Shown here piece after piece: positions 16,225-25,856 of a stretch of 64,000 nt of DNA. The stretch is from NCBI GenBank assembly GCA_903856805.1, contig CAIOCZ010000022.1:19857-83856 (forward strand), written 5' to 3'. Position numbers and translations under genes: made by a program. Numbering within the stretch: position 1 is the first letter of the stretch; every line of letters begins with the position of its first letter. Source of the stretch: an uncultured cyanobacterium (GTDB lineage: Bacteria; Cyanobacteriota; Cyanobacteriia; PCC-6307; Cyanobiaceae). The notes below the pieces were generated by a model. That model saw only the letters and a list, made by a program, of their open reading frames with translations. It had not been told where the DNA came from and did not search any database.

Positions 16225-19200
16225 TTAGAACACCCGCAGCTCCGCCAGGCCATTGGGCCCGGCGCTGAAGCCGCTGATCTCCACAAGGGCGTCGGTGGTG
16301 GCGGCGTAGCCGGCCGTGGCGTTGTTCAGGGCCAGGAAGCTGCGGCTGCCGAAGCTGAAGGTGGCGGCTCCGTTGGCGGGGAATCGGGCCGAGGTGAGCA
16401 GGGCCCCAAGGGCGGCGGTGGTAAGGGCCGTGACCGATCCCAACACCGTGGGATAGAGCGGCGTGGTGCGCAGCACCGGGGTGTCGATGACATCGTCGAG
16501 CACCGCGAAGTCGGTGATGCGATCGATGGCCGTGGCGCTGAACAGGGAGGTGGTGAGGCTCAGCATCTGGAAGACATCCGCTCCGCCCAGGCCGGTGAGG
16601 CTGTCGCTGGCGCTGGTGAAGGTGAGCACATCGGCGCCGGGGCTCGGGGCCGGGTTGACGGTGTCGTCGTTGCTGATCGTGCCGGTGACCGCCGTGGTGG
16701 TTTTGCGGGTGTAGCCACTGCCGTTGGCGAGGGTGAGTTGCACCGTCTCGTTGGCCTCGATGATCGGATCGGCCAGGGGATCGATCACCACCGAGGCACT
16801 GGCGGCATGGGCGGGGATGACCACGCTGGAGCCAATTGCGGCGTAGTCGACGCCCATGGTGGCCGTGCCCGCCGTGGTGACGTTCACCAGGAGCGGATCG
16901 GCGGTGGCCACCGAGCGGGTCACGGTGAACACCAGGTTGGCGAGGCCGTCCTCCGCCACCGCCGTCGGCGCCGCGAGGCTGAGGGTCACCCCCGGCAGGT
17001 CGTCGTTGAGGATGAGGCCACTGGCGCTCTGGGGCGTGAGGGTGCGGTAGCCGTTGCCGGGCAGCACGGTGAGCAACACGGTTTCGTTGGCTTCCACCGT
17101 GAGGTCGCTGGTGGGATTCACGGTGACGCTGGCCGTGCTGGCTCCGGCCGCAAAGGTGAGGCTGGTGCCGAGGCTGGCGTAGTCGACGCCATGGGTGGCG
17201 CTGCCGCCCACGCCGTAGGCCACGGTGAGGGGGGCCGTGAACGGACCGGTGCGGCTGAAGGTGAAGATCAGGTTCGGGGCGCCGTTCTCCAACACCTGGG
17301 CGGGGGCCACGGCCAGGCTGATCAGGGGCACGTCGTCATTGGTGATCGTGCCGACCATCGCGGTCGGGGTGCCGATCCGATAGCTGGGATCGGGCAGGAG
17401 GGTGAGGCTCACCGTTTCATTCGGCTCCACCTCCAGATCGGCGATCGGCGTCACCACCACGGTGGCCGAGCTGGAGCCGGGCGCAAAGCTGACGCTGGGG
17501 GGGAGGTCGCCGTAGTCCACCCCCTTGGTGGCGGTCCCCCCGACGGCCAGGGCCACGGTCAGCGCCTGGTCCACCACGCCGCTGCGGGTCAGGGTGACGA
17601 TCAGGGGGTCCGGGCCGTCCTCGTTCACCGCACTAGGGCTGAGGCTGGCCAGGATCACGGGCAGATCGTCGTTGAGGATCAGGCCGGTCACCGGATCCAG
17701 GCTGTCCACCCGATAGAAGGCCTCAGCCACCAGGGCCAGACTCACCGTTTCATCGTGTTCGTAGTCGCCGTCGGCCAGGGGGTCCACGACCACGGTGGCG
17801 CTGCTGGCACCGGCGGCGAAGGTCACGCTGTTGGCGATGGCGGCGTAGTCCACCCCATTGATCGCGACGCCGCCAACGGCCAGGGTCGCCGTTAGGGGGG
17901 CGGTGGTGGGACCGGTGCGTTGGAGGGTGTAGAGCAGGGTGCCCGGGCCATCTTCGCCGGTGCTGCCGGGTGCCAGGGTCAGCGATAGCGCCGGCAGGTC
18001 GTCGTTGCCCAGGATGGCGGTGAGGGGGAGGGCGGAGTCCGCCACGTAGCGATCGGCCGCCAGCAGGCCCAGCACGATCGTTTCGTCCGCTTCGCAGTCA
18101 GGGTCGGCGGTGGGGGTGAGGAGCAGGCTGGCGGTGGCCTCCCCCGCCGCGAAGGTCACGCTGGTGGCACTGCTGGAGTAGTCGAGGCCCGGCGTGGCAC
18201 TACCCCCGAAGCTCAGCTCCACCGTCAAGGGTTCGGCGGTCACCAGGGAGCGGCTGAGGGTCACCAGGATCGGCGTGCCACTGTCCTCCTGCACGGAAAG
18301 GGCGTCGAGGGCCAGGCTGATCGCCGGCAAGTCGACGTTGAGGATCGTTGCCTCCACCGGCACGCTGGTGCCGATGCGGTAGCCGGGGCCGTCGCTGAGG
18401 CCCAGCACCACCGTTTCATCGGCTTCCGCCAGGGCATCCTGAATCGGACGCACCCGCAGGGTGGCCGTTGGGGCGTAGGGAGCGAACTGGAGGCTGGAGC
18501 CGATCGGGTCATAGTCGCTGCCGTTGTCGGCCGTGCCGGTCAGGCTCAAGGCCACGGTGAGGGCGGTGGCGGTGGCCACCGAGCGGGTGACGGTGACCAC
18601 CATCGCCTCGCCGCCGTTTTCGGTCACCTGGATGGGCGACAGGCTCAGGGTCAGCTCCGGAAGATCGCTGTTCAGGATCGTGGCCATCACCGCACTGCCG
18701 CTGGCGATGGCGTAGGCGTCACTGGGAACCAGATTGAGTTCCACCGTTTCATCACACTCCACCAGGCCATCCGCCACGGGAGTCACGGTCAGCGTGGCGC
18801 TGGCCTCGCCGGCGGCAAAGTTGACGCTGGTGCCGATCGGCTCGTAATCGCTGCCGGCGGTGGCGGTGCCAGCCACGGCGAAGTTCACGGTGAGGGGGGC
18901 CTCGGTGAGACCGCCGCGCTCGAAGCGATAGGTGAGGGTGGTGCCATCAATCTCGGTGATGGCCGTTGGCGACAGGCTGAGGCTGATCAGGGGCAGATCG
19001 TCGTTTTGGATCGTGCCGATGGCACCGTTAACGGAGCCCAGGCTGTAGCCGTTCCCACTGGCCAGGCTCACCACCACCGTTTCGTCGTGTTCGAACGTGG
19101 CATCCGCGATGGGATCCACCAGCAGGCTGGCGCTGGTGGCAAAGGCGGGGATCGTGAGGGTGGGCAGGCCGGTGGCGGTGGGGACCACCTGGTAATCGCT

Positions 19201-21453
19201 GTCGGCATTGGCCGTGCCCCCCAGGCTATAGCTCACCGTGAGCGGATCGGCGGTCGCCACGTTGCGGCTGATGCTGAAGCTGAGCTGACCGGGGGCGTCC
19301 TCGGCGATTGCCGCCGCCGCCAGAGTGAGGCTCACCGTCGGCAGGTCGTCGTTGAGGATCGTGCCGACCACCGGGCCCGAGCTGCCCAGCCGATAGCCCG
19401 CTCCGGGGCTAAGGGTGAGCTCCACCATTTCGTTGGCTTCCACCGTGCTGTCCGGGGTGGGGTTGGCGGTCACCACGGCGGTGGTGGCATTGGCGGCGAT
19501 GGTGACGGTGCGCACCACCCCGTTCGCCGCGATGCCGCTGTAGTCACCCCCCACGCTGGCGCTGCCGCCCACCAGATAGCTCACCGTCAGCGGGCTGATG
19601 CTCGGCTGGGAGCGAGTGAACAGGAAGTCCAGATTGGCCGTGCCGTCCTCCAGCACCGTCGCTGTCCCCAGGCTCAGGGTGATCAGGGGCTGGTCGTCAT
19701 TGCGCAGGACGCCGATCACCGGGGCGATGGTGGCCAGCTGATAGCCGCTGCCTGCGACCAGGGTGAGGGCGACGGTTTCATCCCCTTCGTCCTGCCCATC
19801 CGGAGTGGGATCAAGGGTCAGGCTGGCACTGTTGGCCCCGGCGGCAATGGTGACGCTGGTGCCGATGGCGCCGTAGTCGACCCCGTTGGTGGCGCTGCCC
19901 GCCACGCTGAACTGGACCGTGAGCGGGGTGGGGTCGGCCGTGGGACGGCTCACGGTGTAGATCAGGTTGGCTGGGCCGTCCTCGTCCACGGCGAAGGGGG
20001 CGAGGCTGAGGCTGATGGCGGGGGTGGGATCGGCGCCGCTGATGGTGCCGCTGATTCGGTAATGCCCCAGGCTGCCGAAATCGCTATAGCCGCTGGGGGT
20101 GCTGGCGGTGGGTGTGCCGAAACCGACCCCATCCAGCCGCAGGGCATAGCTGCCGGTGGCCAGCCCGGTGAGGTTGAGGCTGGCCGCCAAGCCCGCCGGA
20201 TTGGAGCTGGCCACCACCGTGCCGGTGCTGTCGAGCAGATCCACCGCCAGATCAAGGTTGGTGCCGTTCTCCACCCAGGCGGTGCTGGTGGTGGCATCGC
20301 TGACCGTGGCGTAGGTGCTGCTCACCTCCCCTCCCCAGATCCCATCGCGATCGATGAAGGCGCGATAGAGGTAGGGATCGAAGCTGAGGTTGATGGCCCC
20401 TGGGCTGAGGAGATCGAAACGGAACCAGTCGGTGTCTGTGCGGGTTTCGATGCTGCCGAATTGGCTCACGCTGCCGCCATTGAGGAACAGGAAGCCAGCC
20501 GTGGCGAAGCTATTCCCTTCCTGATCACCCAGAACGGAGACGCCATTGTTGGCCACGATGACGGCCAGGTCGTCGGCACCCTTGCTGTTATTGGCGCTGG
20601 CACCCGTGTTGTTGCTGCGGTAGTAGGAGCCGCTGTCCCAGGTGCTGACCGACTGGTCGTAGCTGGCGCCCATGATCGGTGCCCAGCCATTTTCGCCGCT
20701 GCCATGTCCCTGGTAATAGGTCGCCGCGGGTGTGCTGATGCCGTCGTGGGTGAGGCCAAGGCTGTGGCCTGCCTCATGGCTGCTGGCCTCGGATACCCCC
20801 GACAAGGAGCCGTTGTAAACATAAGCGGGGGTGTCGCTGTCCCAGGTGAAACTGTTGATGTAGGCGATGCCTCCCGATGTTTTGGAGGAGGGACCGAAGC
20901 TGCTGATCACCACACGGATCCCGTAGTTGGGATCGCTGGCGTTGGTTTTGATCAGCCAGTCAGCTGCTGGCTCCTGGGTGGTGACGTTGATGTCAAGACC
21001 GGTGAAGTCTGCCGCAACCCGCTGCCACACACGCTGAATCAAGGTGAGTTCTGTGTTGCTGAAGGCCGCCGGATTGCCGTCGCTATCAAAGGCGGGCGAG
21101 TAGAAGCTCGTCCCCATTGTCGTGTTATTCCATGCGGTTCCAGTGGTGGTGTGGCCGTTGAAATCCAGATAGATGGTGGTGTTCGCCGTGGGGTTGGAGT
21201 GGAGGCGAAAGGTGTCAGCGAAGGCCACCAAGGGGGTGGCCAGCGTGAGGGCGGTCGCTGGGGCGAGGCTGCCGTTGGCGATCAGCTCGCGATCCGCTGG
21301 CAGGGCGGCACACACCAGGGGGGGCAGAGGGATCGACGCCGCCACGTTCGGCGCACTGATTGGCGCACTGATTGGCGCACTGATCGGCGCCTCGGGGCCC
21401 TGCTGCCGCAGCCTGCGCAGGCGCCGCTCGAATCGGGAGGCAGAACGGCCCAT
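16225..21453 (-). CDS. Giant extracellular metzincin-like protein with ten Calx-beta repeats
   Basis: A 1742-residue protein. Residues 22-34 repeat APIS. Residues about 80-330 form a reprolysin/metzincin-like domain with HEAGHSLGLTHDG (residues 226-238: zinc ligands His226, His230 and His236, catalytic Glu227) and a later IMGAS that may be the Met-turn. Next comes a region resembling bacterial pre-peptidase C-terminal domains (DTDWFRFDLLSPGAINLSFDP... YALRLDGVG). Ten Calx-beta units of about 112 residues follow, each ending near ILNDDLP and carrying DETV or NETV calcium-site residues. The C-terminus has a GLGGADVF stretch like an RTX/type I secretion unit. I infer a secreted, calcium-dependent surface or matrix protein; no classical signal peptide is obvious. 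It converges on hypE and has no visible dedicated exporter beside it. Confidence 0.88.
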   Translation of the reverse strand: MGRSASRFERRLRRLRQQGPEAPISAPISAPISAPNVAASIPLPPLVCAALPADRELIANGSLAPATALTLATPLVAFADTFRLHSNPTANTTIYLDFNGHTTTGTAWNNTTMGTSFYSPAFDSDGNPAAFSNTELTLIQRVWQRVAADFTGLDINVTTQEPAADWLIKTNASDPNYGIRVVISSFGPSSKTSGGIAYINSFTWDSDTPAYVYNGSLSGVSEASSHEAGHSLGLTHDGISTPAATYYQGHGSGENGWAPIMGASYDQSVSTWDSGSYYRSNNTGASANNSKGADDLAVIVANNGVSVLGDQEGNSFATAGFLFLNGGSVSQFGSIETRTDTDWFRFDLLSPGAINLSFDPYLYRAFIDRDGIWGGEVSSTYATVSDATTSTAWVENGTNLDLAVDLLDSTGTVVASSNPAGLAASLNLTGLATGSYALRLDGVGFGTPTASTPSGYSDFGSLGHYRISGTISGADPTPAISLSLAPFAVDEDGPANLIYTVSRPTADPTPLTVQFSVAGSATNGVDYGAIGTSVTIAAGANSASLTLDPTPDGQDEGDETVALTLVAGSGYQLATIAPVIGVLRNDDQPLITLSLGTATVLEDGTANLDFLFTRSQPSISPLTVSYLVGGSASVGGDYSGIAANGVVRTVTIAANATTAVVTANPTPDSTVEANEMVELTLSPGAGYRLGSSGPVVGTILNDDLPTVSLTLAAAAIAEDAPGQLSFSISRNVATADPLTVSYSLGGTANADSDYQVVPTATGLPTLTIPAFATSASLLVDPIADATFEHDETVVVSLASGNGYSLGSVNGAIGTIQNDDLPLISLSLSPTAITEIDGTTLTYRFERGGLTEAPLTVNFAVAGTATAGSDYEPIGTSVNFAAGEASATLTVTPVADGLVECDETVELNLVPSDAYAIASGSAVMATILNSDLPELTLSLSPIQVTENGGEAMVVTVTRSVATATALTVALSLTGTADNGSDYDPIGSSLQFAPYAPTATLRVRPIQDALAEADETVVLGLSDGPGYRIGTSVPVEATILNVDLPAISLALDALSVQEDSGTPILVTLSRSLVTAEPLTVELSFGGSATPGLDYSSSATSVTFAAGEATASLLLTPTADPDCEADETIVLGLLAADRYVADSALPLTAILGNDDLPALSLTLAPGSTGEDGPGTLLYTLQRTGPTTAPLTATLAVGGVAINGVDYAAIANSVTFAAGASSATVVVDPLADGDYEHDETVSLALVAEAFYRVDSLDPVTGLILNDDLPVILASLSPSAVNEDGPDPLIVTLTRSGVVDQALTVALAVGGTATKGVDYGDLPPSVSFAPGSSSATVVVTPIADLEVEPNETVSLTLLPDPSYRIGTPTAMVGTITNDDVPLISLAVAPAQVLENGAPNLIFTFSRTGPFTAPLTVAYGVGGSATHGVDYASLGTSLTFAAGASTASVTVNPTSDLTVEANETVLLTVLPGNGYRTLTPQSASGLILNDDLPGVTLSLAAPTAVAEDGLANLVFTVTRSVATADPLLVNVTTAGTATMGVDYAAIGSSVVIPAHAASASVVIDPLADPIIEANETVQLTLANGSGYTRKTTTAVTGTISNDDTVNPAPSPGADVLTFTSASDSLTGLGGADVFQMLSLTTSLFSATAIDRITDFAVLDDVIDTPVLRTTPLYPTVLGSVTALTTAALGALLTSARFPANGAATFSFGSRSFLALNNATAGYAATTDALVEISGFSAGPNGLAELRVF
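16660..20025 (-). repeat. Ten tandem Calx-beta domain repeats within the giant protein
   Basis: About 3.37 kb encode ten consecutive units of about 112 residues. Each unit starts near xISLSLxPxxVxEDG, contains PLTVxxxVGGxATxGxDY and xDETVxLxL, and ends in xGTILNDDLP. The units differ enough at DNA level to be old duplications, yet keep the linker sequence very similar. Calx-beta domains bind calcium and are common in large bacterial adhesins. Confidence 0.85.
21350..21385 (-). repeat. Three tandem 12-bp repeats encoding the APIS tetrapeptide
   Basis: The plus strand shows ggcgcactgatt twice and ggcgcactgatc once, back to back, with a partial copy after. On the coding strand each unit reads as the tetrapeptide APIS near the N-terminus of the giant Calx-beta protein. 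The near identity suggests recent slippage. Confidence 0.9.
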
Positions 21454-21538
21454 GGCAGCTGTGCTGGAGATCTGAACCTAAGTGCCGCAGCAAGGCTGGT
21501 CGCTGGACAGCGCTGGTTGGTTCAGAGCTCCTGGCGCA

Positions 21539-22189
21539 TCACCGGCTGGACTGCGCCACCACCGCGAAGAACGGATCCCCCTGGCCGCCGAGCCACCCCA
21601 GGGGCCCCTCCGCCCGGGTGGGTTCAGCAATCCGCAGCGGTGGGGGCCAGCCCTGCGCCACCAATACCCTTGCCACCAGCGCCAGGCGCCCCTGATCGCT
21701 GGCCTCGGTCCAGATCCGCGGTGCCTTCTGGGCAAACATCCGATTCGAAAAGGCCACGATCAGCTGGCCCCCTGGGTGCACCACCCGCAGCAATTCGGCG
21801 GCCACCGCTTCCGGATACTCCAGGTACTGCCAGCCCGCCACGATCAGGGCGGCATCGATGCTGGCGCTCTCCAGGGGCAGCCGCTGATCACGGTTGAGGT
21901 TCTGCCGCCAATGGCGCGTCAGCCGTGGGTTGGCCTCCAGCTCCCGGGCGTTGAGGCCGTGGCCGATCACGGCGGCGTAGGCCACGGTGTCGGGCAGATG
22001 GCTGACCCAGCTGCTCATCAGATCGAGCACCACCGCCCCGGGGGGGATCCGTTCGGCGTAGAGCGCCCTGAGCCGGGCACGGAACGCCCCGTCGAGATGC
22101 TGAACAAAACGCGGTTCGGCATAGAACTGGGCGTCATCGGAGCGGTCGAGCTTCCAGCGTTCCTCCCCGCTGAGCACCTGCACGGCCAT
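21539..22189 (-). CDS. Class I SAM-dependent methyltransferase
   Basis: A 216-residue protein. VVLDLMSSWVSHLP is the glycine-poor motif I variant found in a set of bacterial methyltransferases. VIGHGLNARELEANPRL and LPLESASIDAALIVAGWQYLEYPEAVAAEL are motifs II-IV, and LLRVVHPGGQLIVAFSNRMF is the post-motif. The substrate cannot be told from sequence. It is divergent from the DASH cryptochrome gene with 96 bases between starts. Confidence 0.83.
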   Translation of the reverse strand: MAVQVLSGEERWKLDRSDDAQFYAEPRFVQHLDGAFRARLRALYAERIPPGAVVLDLMSSWVSHLPDTVAYAAVIGHGLNARELEANPRLTRHWRQNLNRDQRLPLESASIDAALIVAGWQYLEYPEAVAAELLRVVHPGGQLIVAFSNRMFAQKAPRIWTEASDQGRLALVARVLVAQGWPPPLRIAEPTRAEGPLGWLGGQGDPFFAVVAQSSR

Positions 22190-22285
22190 GGCGACGGTCT
22201 GCCAAAGCCCCAGTCAATCGGGTTTCCCGTGCCACCGTGTCCCCTGGCCGACCGTGGCGGTCACGGTGGCCCCGGCAGGTGAGCG

Positions 22286-23503
22286 TTGGCGGACGACTTC
22301 ACGATTGCGGTGGCCCTGGAGGGCCAGCTCCGCCTCGACGACCAGCCGGCGCTGCAGGAGGCCGTGGCCCTGGCGCGGCGCCAGCCTGGGGCCCGTCTGC
22401 TGCTGCTGGCCTGCCGGCCCGAGGGCCTGCGGCTGCGGGGGCCCCAGCAGCGGCGGCTGGAGGCGGAGGCCCTCGACTCCCTGCGGACCCGCCTCGCGGC
22501 GGTGGGGATCCCATTGCTCCACTTCCCTCAGCACACCACAGCGCAGGCCCTGGCCGCGATCGCTCCCGAGCGGCGTCCGGCGCTGGTGCTGCAGGCCCAC
22601 GAAAGCCGGTTGTTTGCGGATTGGCCGCTGCCCGCCGCCACCTTCCCCCGGGTGTTCTCGGACTTCCGCCGTGGCCTGGGCACCCCCCCGGAACCTCCCC
22701 TGCCCCCCCCGCCCCTGGACGGCCTCGGCGGGTCCCTGGAGGTCGGGGAGGGCTGGCCTGGGTGCGCTCCCGTGCCTGGTCCCCAGCCCTTTCACCCCCG
22801 CGCCGATCCCCGCAGCGCCTTCCCCTTCCGCGGGGATGAGCCCACCGCCCTGGCCCGTCTGCAGCACTACGTGGTGGGCTCCGAAGGGCTGCGCACCTAC
22901 AAAGCCAGCCGCAACGGACTGGTGGGCACGGAGTTCTCCTCCAAGGTCTCGCCGTTTCTGGCGATCGGTTCCCTTTCGGTGCGCCGCATCTGGCACACCG
23001 TTCTCCGCTATCAGGAGCTGCACGGCGCCGACGAGGGGTCGGAATGGATGAAACAGGAACTGCTCTGGCGCGAGTTCTTCCTCTGGTCGGAACAGTGCCA
23101 TGGCGCCCGCTTTCACGCCCCGGGCGGCATTCAGGAGCGGCCGCCGCAGTGGCGGGAGGATCGGGAGTGCTTCCGACGCTGGACCCGGGGCGACAGCGGC
23201 CACCCCCTGATCGATGCCCAGCTCCAGGAACTGCTGGCCACCGGCTACCTCTCCAACCGGGGGCGCCAATGGGTGGCCTCCCATTTCATCCATGATCTAC
23301 GCCTGCCCTGGATCTGGGGCGCCCGCTTCTTCGAGTGGGCGCTGATCGATGCCCATCCCGCCCTGAATACGGGCAATTGGGCCTACCTGGCCGGCGTTGG
23401 ATCCGACCCCCGCAGCTTCGGCGGCACCCCTCGCCGCTTCAACCTCGAACGACAGCAGCAGCTCTACGACCCCGAGGAGAGGCATCGCCAGCTCTGGTTA
23501 TGA
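22286..23503 (+). CDS. DASH-family cryptochrome / single-stranded-DNA photolyase
   Basis: A 405-residue protein. The N-terminal alpha/beta domain is short. The FAD domain carries GLRTYKASRNGLVGTEFSSK, MKQELLWREFFLW, YLSNRGRQWVASHFIHDL, GARFFEWALID and NTGNWAYLAGVGSDPR, a pattern diagnostic of the CRY-DASH clade. These flavoproteins repair cyclobutane dimers in single-stranded DNA using blue light and may signal. Known members are closer to 480-500 residues, so the antenna domain here is reduced. The start is a TTG at 22286 behind CAGGTGAG; no ATG fits the family N-terminus. Confidence 0.87.
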   Translation: MADDFTIAVALEGQLRLDDQPALQEAVALARRQPGARLLLLACRPEGLRLRGPQQRRLEAEALDSLRTRLAAVGIPLLHFPQHTTAQALAAIAPERRPALVLQAHESRLFADWPLPAATFPRVFSDFRRGLGTPPEPPLPPPPLDGLGGSLEVGEGWPGCAPVPGPQPFHPRADPRSAFPFRGDEPTALARLQHYVVGSEGLRTYKASRNGLVGTEFSSKVSPFLAIGSLSVRRIWHTVLRYQELHGADEGSEWMKQELLWREFFLWSEQCHGARFHAPGGIQERPPQWREDRECFRRWTRGDSGHPLIDAQLQELLATGYLSNRGRQWVASHFIHDLRLPWIWGARFFEWALIDAHPALNTGNWAYLAGVGSDPRSFGGTPRRFNLERQQQLYDPEERHRQLWL

Positions 23504-23556
23504 CGGCGTGAAGAGAAAGTGCGAGGGAGGGCAATGGACGCCGACATTAGCAGCAT

Positions 23557-24714
23557 TCAGCTGTAGTAATAAGCCCCATTGTCTTGCTTATTGCCGACGA
23601 AACTGCAGTGAAGGGCGACATCCCAGAGTGCCTTGTGGATGGGGGTGGGGTCGTAGCGAATGTGCTCAGGGAATTGAGATCGAATCAGTTCGGTGGCATT
23701 CCATGCGTTGTAGTGCGGGATGCGCGAATTGAGATGGTGGGCCACATGGGTGGAGCCGATGCCGTGATGCAGCAGATTAAGAAGGGGGCCATAGGGACGA
23801 TCCACGGTTTGAAGGGCTCCTTTAGCCCAGTCCCAGTCTTCCGTCGAGAAGTGAGGGATGGCCGGATCCGTATGCTGCAACCAGGTGTAGGACACCAGCC
23901 AAGCATTCACGATCAGATAGGGAAGTCCATAGACGCACAGCACACGGGCGATTGAGGTGTTGATCATCGCCAAGGCCAGCAGTGCGAGGACACCAATGAT
24001 GCCAAGATTGGATGTTCTCATCAAGCCAATCCACTTGCCAGGAAAGAGCTTGCGAATTCCGGAGTTGAACGGTGGAATAGTGGTGAAGTGTGAGGTTGGT
24101 TGGCCATAGTCTGGCCCGCTGGAAACCCCAATCAGCAAATACAAGGGCCAACCTACGAGCAGGTGAATGGCCAACGAGACCACGGCATAGAAGGAGGGCC
24201 CTAGAAACCGCTTGAGGGCGATGCTAAATGTTGCCCAGCGTGAATCTTGAAGGGCGGGGACATGGGTTTCTCCCGCTTCCAAGTGATTGCAATTGGCATG
24301 ATGCACCGCATGGCTGCGCTGCCAGGAAAAATAGGGAACAAGCAGCAGGCTGTGCAGGGTGAACCCAATAAAGTTTTCCACAGTTTGGTTGGGATGGAAG
24401 GCATTATGTCCGCATTCATGGGCCAAGACCCAGCATCCTGTGGCCAATGTGCCGGTGACCACGGCATAGACAATCCAGAGCGGTGCCGCACTCCACTGCA
24501 GCGGGATGAAGCCGCCCACGCTGTAGGCAGCCAACGACGTCAATAGGGAGAAGGCCAGGCTTCTCCAGGCTTTGCCAACGTTCTTCTCGGTGAGATGTTC
24601 AGGAATGGAGGCCAGCAATTGCTGCTTGGTTGGCCATGGCTTCAACGTTGACTCTTGGTTGAAGGGGCCTTGGCTGGCCTGGTCGCGTCGTGAATCGATC
24701 GCTGATTGAGTCAT
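23557..24714 (-). CDS. FAD2-like fatty acid desaturase (delta-12 / omega-6 type)
   Basis: A 385-residue integral membrane di-iron enzyme with the three histidine boxes HECGH (about residue 100), HAVHHANCNH (about 135) and HVAHH (about 320). LHSLLLVPYFSWQRSHAVHH resembles plant microsomal FAD2 more than the usual cyanobacterial DesA. Several hydrophobic spans lie between the boxes. It should introduce a double bond into membrane acyl chains, though regiospecificity cannot be assigned. GC is far below the surrounding genes, which suggests a separate origin. The 252 bases on its upstream side, to 24966, hold no supported gene. Confidence 0.86.
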   Translation of the reverse strand: MTQSAIDSRRDQASQGPFNQESTLKPWPTKQQLLASIPEHLTEKNVGKAWRSLAFSLLTSLAAYSVGGFIPLQWSAAPLWIVYAVVTGTLATGCWVLAHECGHNAFHPNQTVENFIGFTLHSLLLVPYFSWQRSHAVHHANCNHLEAGETHVPALQDSRWATFSIALKRFLGPSFYAVVSLAIHLLVGWPLYLLIGVSSGPDYGQPTSHFTTIPPFNSGIRKLFPGKWIGLMRTSNLGIIGVLALLALAMINTSIARVLCVYGLPYLIVNAWLVSYTWLQHTDPAIPHFSTEDWDWAKGALQTVDRPYGPLLNLLHHGIGSTHVAHHLNSRIPHYNAWNATELIRSQFPEHIRYDPTPIHKALWDVALHCSFVGNKQDNGAYYYS

Positions 24715-24966
24715 GAATGAATCGTTCTAATTTTGCCCCAAGTAAGGCAAAATCCACTGTTGGGATAAGAACTTAGCTGCAATCCGCCCCCCGCCGTGGC
24801 TGGCTGCCGCAGATCGCGCTTCCGCTCCCTGCCGTAGGGCCTTCGGGCCTCGCTCGGGATCCTTGCCCGTTGATCAGCACCTCCTGTCTTGGTCCCCGTC
24901 GCGACCACGCACCTCCCCTTCCAGGGACAGGATCGGGGGCATCACCCGTTCCACCGTCCGTTCCCC

Positions 24967-25773
24967 GTGCACCTGCGCATCGGCTGCCAGCTTGAGGTCC
25001 ACTGCGACCAACCCACCCCCCTGCTGGCCCTGGTGCATCCCCATGGCAGCCTGGTGCCGGATCTCCTGGCCCCGGAGCGGTTGCAGTGGGGGCCCGAACG
25101 CGCTTATGAGGTGCTCAGCGACCTCTCCGGTAACCGCTGGTGCCGCCTGCTGGCCCCCGCCGGCACCACCCGCCTGCACTACGCCGCCACCCTCCACTGT
25201 TCGGACGCGGTGGATCCCGTGCTGCCGTCGATGGGCGCCTGTCCAGTGGAGGCCCTGCCGATCGACACCTACCGCTTCCTCAACCCCAGCCCCTATTGCG
25301 ACACCCCGGCCCTGATGGAGCTGGCCTGGAGCACCTTCGCGGGGGTGGCCCCGGGCTGGCCCCTGGTGCAGGCCATCTGCGATTGGGTGCATGGCCGCAT
25401 CCGCTTCGATTACGAGGCGGTGCGCCCCCATAAGCGCGCCAGTGATGCCCTCGCCGATGGCGCCGGCGTCTGCCGCGACTACGCCCACCTGGCCATCAGC
25501 CTCTGCCGGTGCCTCAACATCCCCGCCCGCCACTGCACCGGCTACCTCGGCTACACCGGGATTCCCATGGGGGAGGCGCCGGTGGATTTCTCCGCCTGGT
25601 TCGAGGTGTTCCTTGCCGACCGTTGGGTTGTCTTCGATGCCCGCCACAACATCCCCCGCTGCGGCCGGGTGTTGATCGCCCGGGGGCGGGATGCCGCCGA
25701 TGTGCCCTTCCTGCGCTCCTTCGGCCCCCATCAGCTCACCGGCTTCGAGGTGATCACCGAGTTGATCACCTAG
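24967..25773 (+). CDS. Transglutaminase-like superfamily protein
   Basis: A 268-residue protein. The catalytic cysteine motif is GVCRDYAHLAISLCR, followed by CTGYLGYTG, DFSAWFEVFL and WVVFDARHN. ARGRDAADVPF near the C-terminus is also typical of this bacterial subgroup. The N-terminal half (LRIGCQLEVHCDQPTPLLALVHPHGS) is the usual lead-in domain. The GTG at 24967 is preferred because the family normally begins at this point; a TTG at 24889 would add 26 unrelated residues. Such proteins are likely peptidases or amide-modifying enzymes, with unknown substrates. Confidence 0.83.
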   Translation: MHLRIGCQLEVHCDQPTPLLALVHPHGSLVPDLLAPERLQWGPERAYEVLSDLSGNRWCRLLAPAGTTRLHYAATLHCSDAVDPVLPSMGACPVEALPIDTYRFLNPSPYCDTPALMELAWSTFAGVAPGWPLVQAICDWVHGRIRFDYEAVRPHKRASDALADGAGVCRDYAHLAISLCRCLNIPARHCTGYLGYTGIPMGEAPVDFSAWFEVFLADRWVVFDARHNIPRCGRVLIARGRDAADVPFLRSFGPHQLTGFEVITELIT

Positions 25774-25856
25774 CGGCTCGTTGCCTCCGCTCGCCCTCCC
25801 TACGCTCCCTGGGTCAGCTTCGGTCCTCCGGGCGGGCGCCCTCCGTTGCCAGGTTG

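Noticed and set aside
24800..24880. GGCC-TTCG-GGCC hairpin upstream of the transglutaminase-like gene.
   Set aside because: A four-base stem in GC-rich DNA is not enough to claim a terminator or riboswitch.
25573..25665. Transglutaminase-like protein has DFSAWFE where many family members have His-Ala-Trp.
   Set aside because: I believe DFSAWFE followed by FDARHN is the normal pattern of this bacterial subgroup, so I did not treat it as a lost catalytic residue.
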